A stretch of 14,003 nt of DNA from Candidatus Aenigmatarchaeota archaeon (GTDB lineage: Archaea; Aenigmatarchaeota; Aenigmatarchaeia; PWEA01; JAGHBM01), in assembly GCA_023133195.1 (NCBI GenBank), contig JAGLWW010000006.1:1-14003 (forward strand), written 5' to 3'. Below are positions 13,291 to 14,003 of the stretch, piece after piece (position 1 is the stretch's first letter; each line of letters starts with the position of its first letter). Below the pieces are notes generated by a model, which saw nothing but the letters and a program-made list of their open reading frames with translations, was not told the origin of the DNA and made no database searches. Position numbers and translations under genes: made by a program.

Positions 13291-13819
13291 AGAATATTTC
13301 CACACCCTTCAAAATTACATGATTTTTAATTATTTCCTTTATCAATAAAGATGAGATATCAAATTTTCCTATTTTTACCCTGATTCTTGAGTTTACATAT
13401 TCTGTTTTTTCTTTGGTTTTCCTGCTCTTTGTTTCAATATAAATATCTATATCACTGTCTTTTTTCGCTGAGAATTTGGCATAACTACCGAAAAGAATAA
13501 CCATATTTTCATCGGTTTTCTTTAAAATATCATCTATAATTATATTTAATTCAGGATATTTTTTTAACAATTTAATCAATTTATATCTCTCTGCATTGAA
13601 AACATAATTTTTTGCTTGCAACCCTCCCTTTATGAAAAAAACCTTGTTCTTACCTTCTCTTTTGTAGTTCAGGGTATTTTCTTTTATTAGATTTTCCAAT
13701 CTTCTTTGAATTGTAGCGTGCGGAACTTTTAGAATTCTTGCTATATTTCTTAAATGATTTTCTCCCTTTAACAAAAGCAAAATTATTTCCAGTTCTAAAT
13801 TGTCCCTATTTTGAACCAT
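13265..13819 (-). CDS. HTH plus minimal nucleotidyltransferase, probable antitoxin
   Basis: A 184-residue fusion. The N-terminal winged helix (1-66) has LLLLKGENHLRNIARILKVP and ATIQRRLENLIKENTLNYKR, fitting binding to its own promoter. The nucleotidyltransferase domain follows (about 75-184) with MVILFGSYAKFSAKKDSDID (106-125): the GSY motif and the Asp-x-Asp pair that holds metal are intact. A downstream strand with KIGKFDISSL supplies the usual third Asp (154). In related pairs this domain adds AMP to the HEPN toxin. A TATA-like TTTAAATATT (13841-13850) lies 26 bases before the ATG at 13819, so this start is preferred to the ATG at 13828 and the TTG at 13870. The longer TTG form would overlap the orphan tail at 13860. 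The HEPN gene follows with overlapping ends. Sampled blocks are 22-30% GC. Confidence 0.88.
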   Translation of the reverse strand: MVQNRDNLELEIILLLLKGENHLRNIARILKVPHATIQRRLENLIKENTLNYKREGKNKVFFIKGGLQAKNYVFNAERYKLIKLLKKYPELNIIIDDILKKTDENMVILFGSYAKFSAKKDSDIDIYIETKSRKTKEKTEYVNSRIRVKIGKFDISSLLIKEIIKNHVILKGVEIFYEKTKFFE

Positions 13820-13840
13820 ATGTATCATATATAAACCATT

Positions 13841-13850
13841 AATATTTAAA
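13841..13850 (-). promoter_or_regulatory. TATA-like element of the MNT/HEPN operon
   Basis: TTTAAATATT on the minus strand, centred about 26 bases before the ATG at 13819. It lies only 10 bases from the orphan tail, so the cassette carries its own promoter up to the junction. Confidence 0.45.
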
Positions 13851-13859
13851 GCTTTCAAC

Positions 13860-14000
13860 TGTATGAACAACTACGAGTGCAAAAGCAACTTTTGCTCTGA
13901 TGGCGAGTGCTACGATATAAAGGGAGAAATCCAGGAAACCAGGGGAATCCTGGAACTGATAGTGGATTTCCTAAGAAAAATGTTCCTGTTCGGTGATTAG
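13860..14000 (+). pseudogene. Orphan tail module (copy 3) without its protein body
   Basis: In frame from TGT ATG to the stop TAG at 13998-14000, this encodes MNNYECKSNFCSDGEC, then YDIKGEIQETRGILELIVDF and LRKMFLFGD. It is a close match to the C-terminus of the protein at 10402 (CMNNYEC, NFCSDGECYDIKGE). An in-frame TGA lies 14 codons upstream, and there is no signal peptide or body, so a functional export substrate is unlikely. The match to copy 1 begins at the Cys codon, about 10 bases from the MNT promoter element. It is best read as the 3' end of a third paralogue, or of the gene at 11851, cut off by the HEPN/MNT cassette. A 45-residue small protein starting at 13863 cannot be excluded. 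Confidence 0.8.
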
Positions 14001-14003
14001 ATT

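Noticed and set aside
13820..13870. TTG start at 13870 for the MNT gene, overlapping the orphan tail
   Set aside because: It would extend the protein through its own promoter element and into the tail repeat; ATGs at 13828 and 13819 fit better.
13863..14000. Orphan tail as an authentic 45-residue small gene
   Set aside because: It has no signal peptide, no clear ribosome binding site, and is the end of a longer paralogue; kept as a remnant, though expression is not excluded.
1..14003. Transposase, integrase, tRNA or rRNA gene that would explain the 3'-end duplications
   Set aside because: None was found on either strand; no tRNA-like cloverleaf or recombinase motif is visible in the intergenic regions.

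Overview
The window looks archaeal. It carries a form III RuBisCO and the start of an AMP phosphorylase. Most start codons sit about 25 bases after a TATA-like box with no leader (mscS, ppx, the ArsR-type regulator, both Cys-rich secreted proteins), and other genes use GGTGAT- or GGAGG-type ribosome binding sites. Small proteins, many predicted exported or membrane proteins, CARDB and 'CGDGxC' Cys-rich repeats and an AT-biased genome would fit a DPANN-type lineage (Woesearchaeota, Aenigmarchaeota, Diapherotrites or similar). The lineage is an inference; no rRNA or tRNA is present to test it.

Layout. 1-3362: two enzymes of the archaeal AMP (nucleotide salvage) pathway on the minus strand, AMP phosphorylase (partial) and form III RuBisCO. 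Three unrecognised small genes lie among and beside them. 3397-5485: an MscS-type channel followed by an HNH nuclease gene, then a second copy of the last 10 codons plus stop of mscS. 5572-8096: an exported beta-rich surface protein with a large palindrome in its promoter, divergent from a stomatin/slipin gene. 8100-10305: a Ppx/GppA-family phosphatase, a small winged-helix-like archaeal protein divergent from a winged-helix regulator, and a membrane-anchored ArsR-type regulator. 10402-14000: two tandem exported Cys-rich proteins that share a C-terminal tail, then an AT-rich HEPN/nucleotidyltransferase toxin-antitoxin pair, then an orphan third copy of the same tail.

How the genes relate. AMP phosphorylase makes ribose 1,5-bisphosphate from AMP, a separate isomerase (not in the window) makes RuBP, and RuBisCO converts RuBP plus CO2 into two 3-phosphoglycerates. 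The remaining genes are mostly envelope and regulatory.

The most interesting pattern is shared by two unrelated places. The HNH gene and the HEPN/MNT pair each begin or end within 3-20 bases of the stop codon of a host gene, and each is followed by another, same-direction copy of that gene's 3' end. In the mscS case the copies differ only at synonymous third positions. This is the layout expected if a cassette inserts at a gene's 3' end and brings or regenerates that end. No integrase or transposase is visible. Spot counts of 60-base blocks put the HEPN/MNT region at about 22-30% GC against about 48-50% in the adjacent secreted-protein gene, which supports acquisition from elsewhere.

No stretch longer than 300 bases lacks a gene. 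No tRNA, rRNA or CRISPR array was seen.
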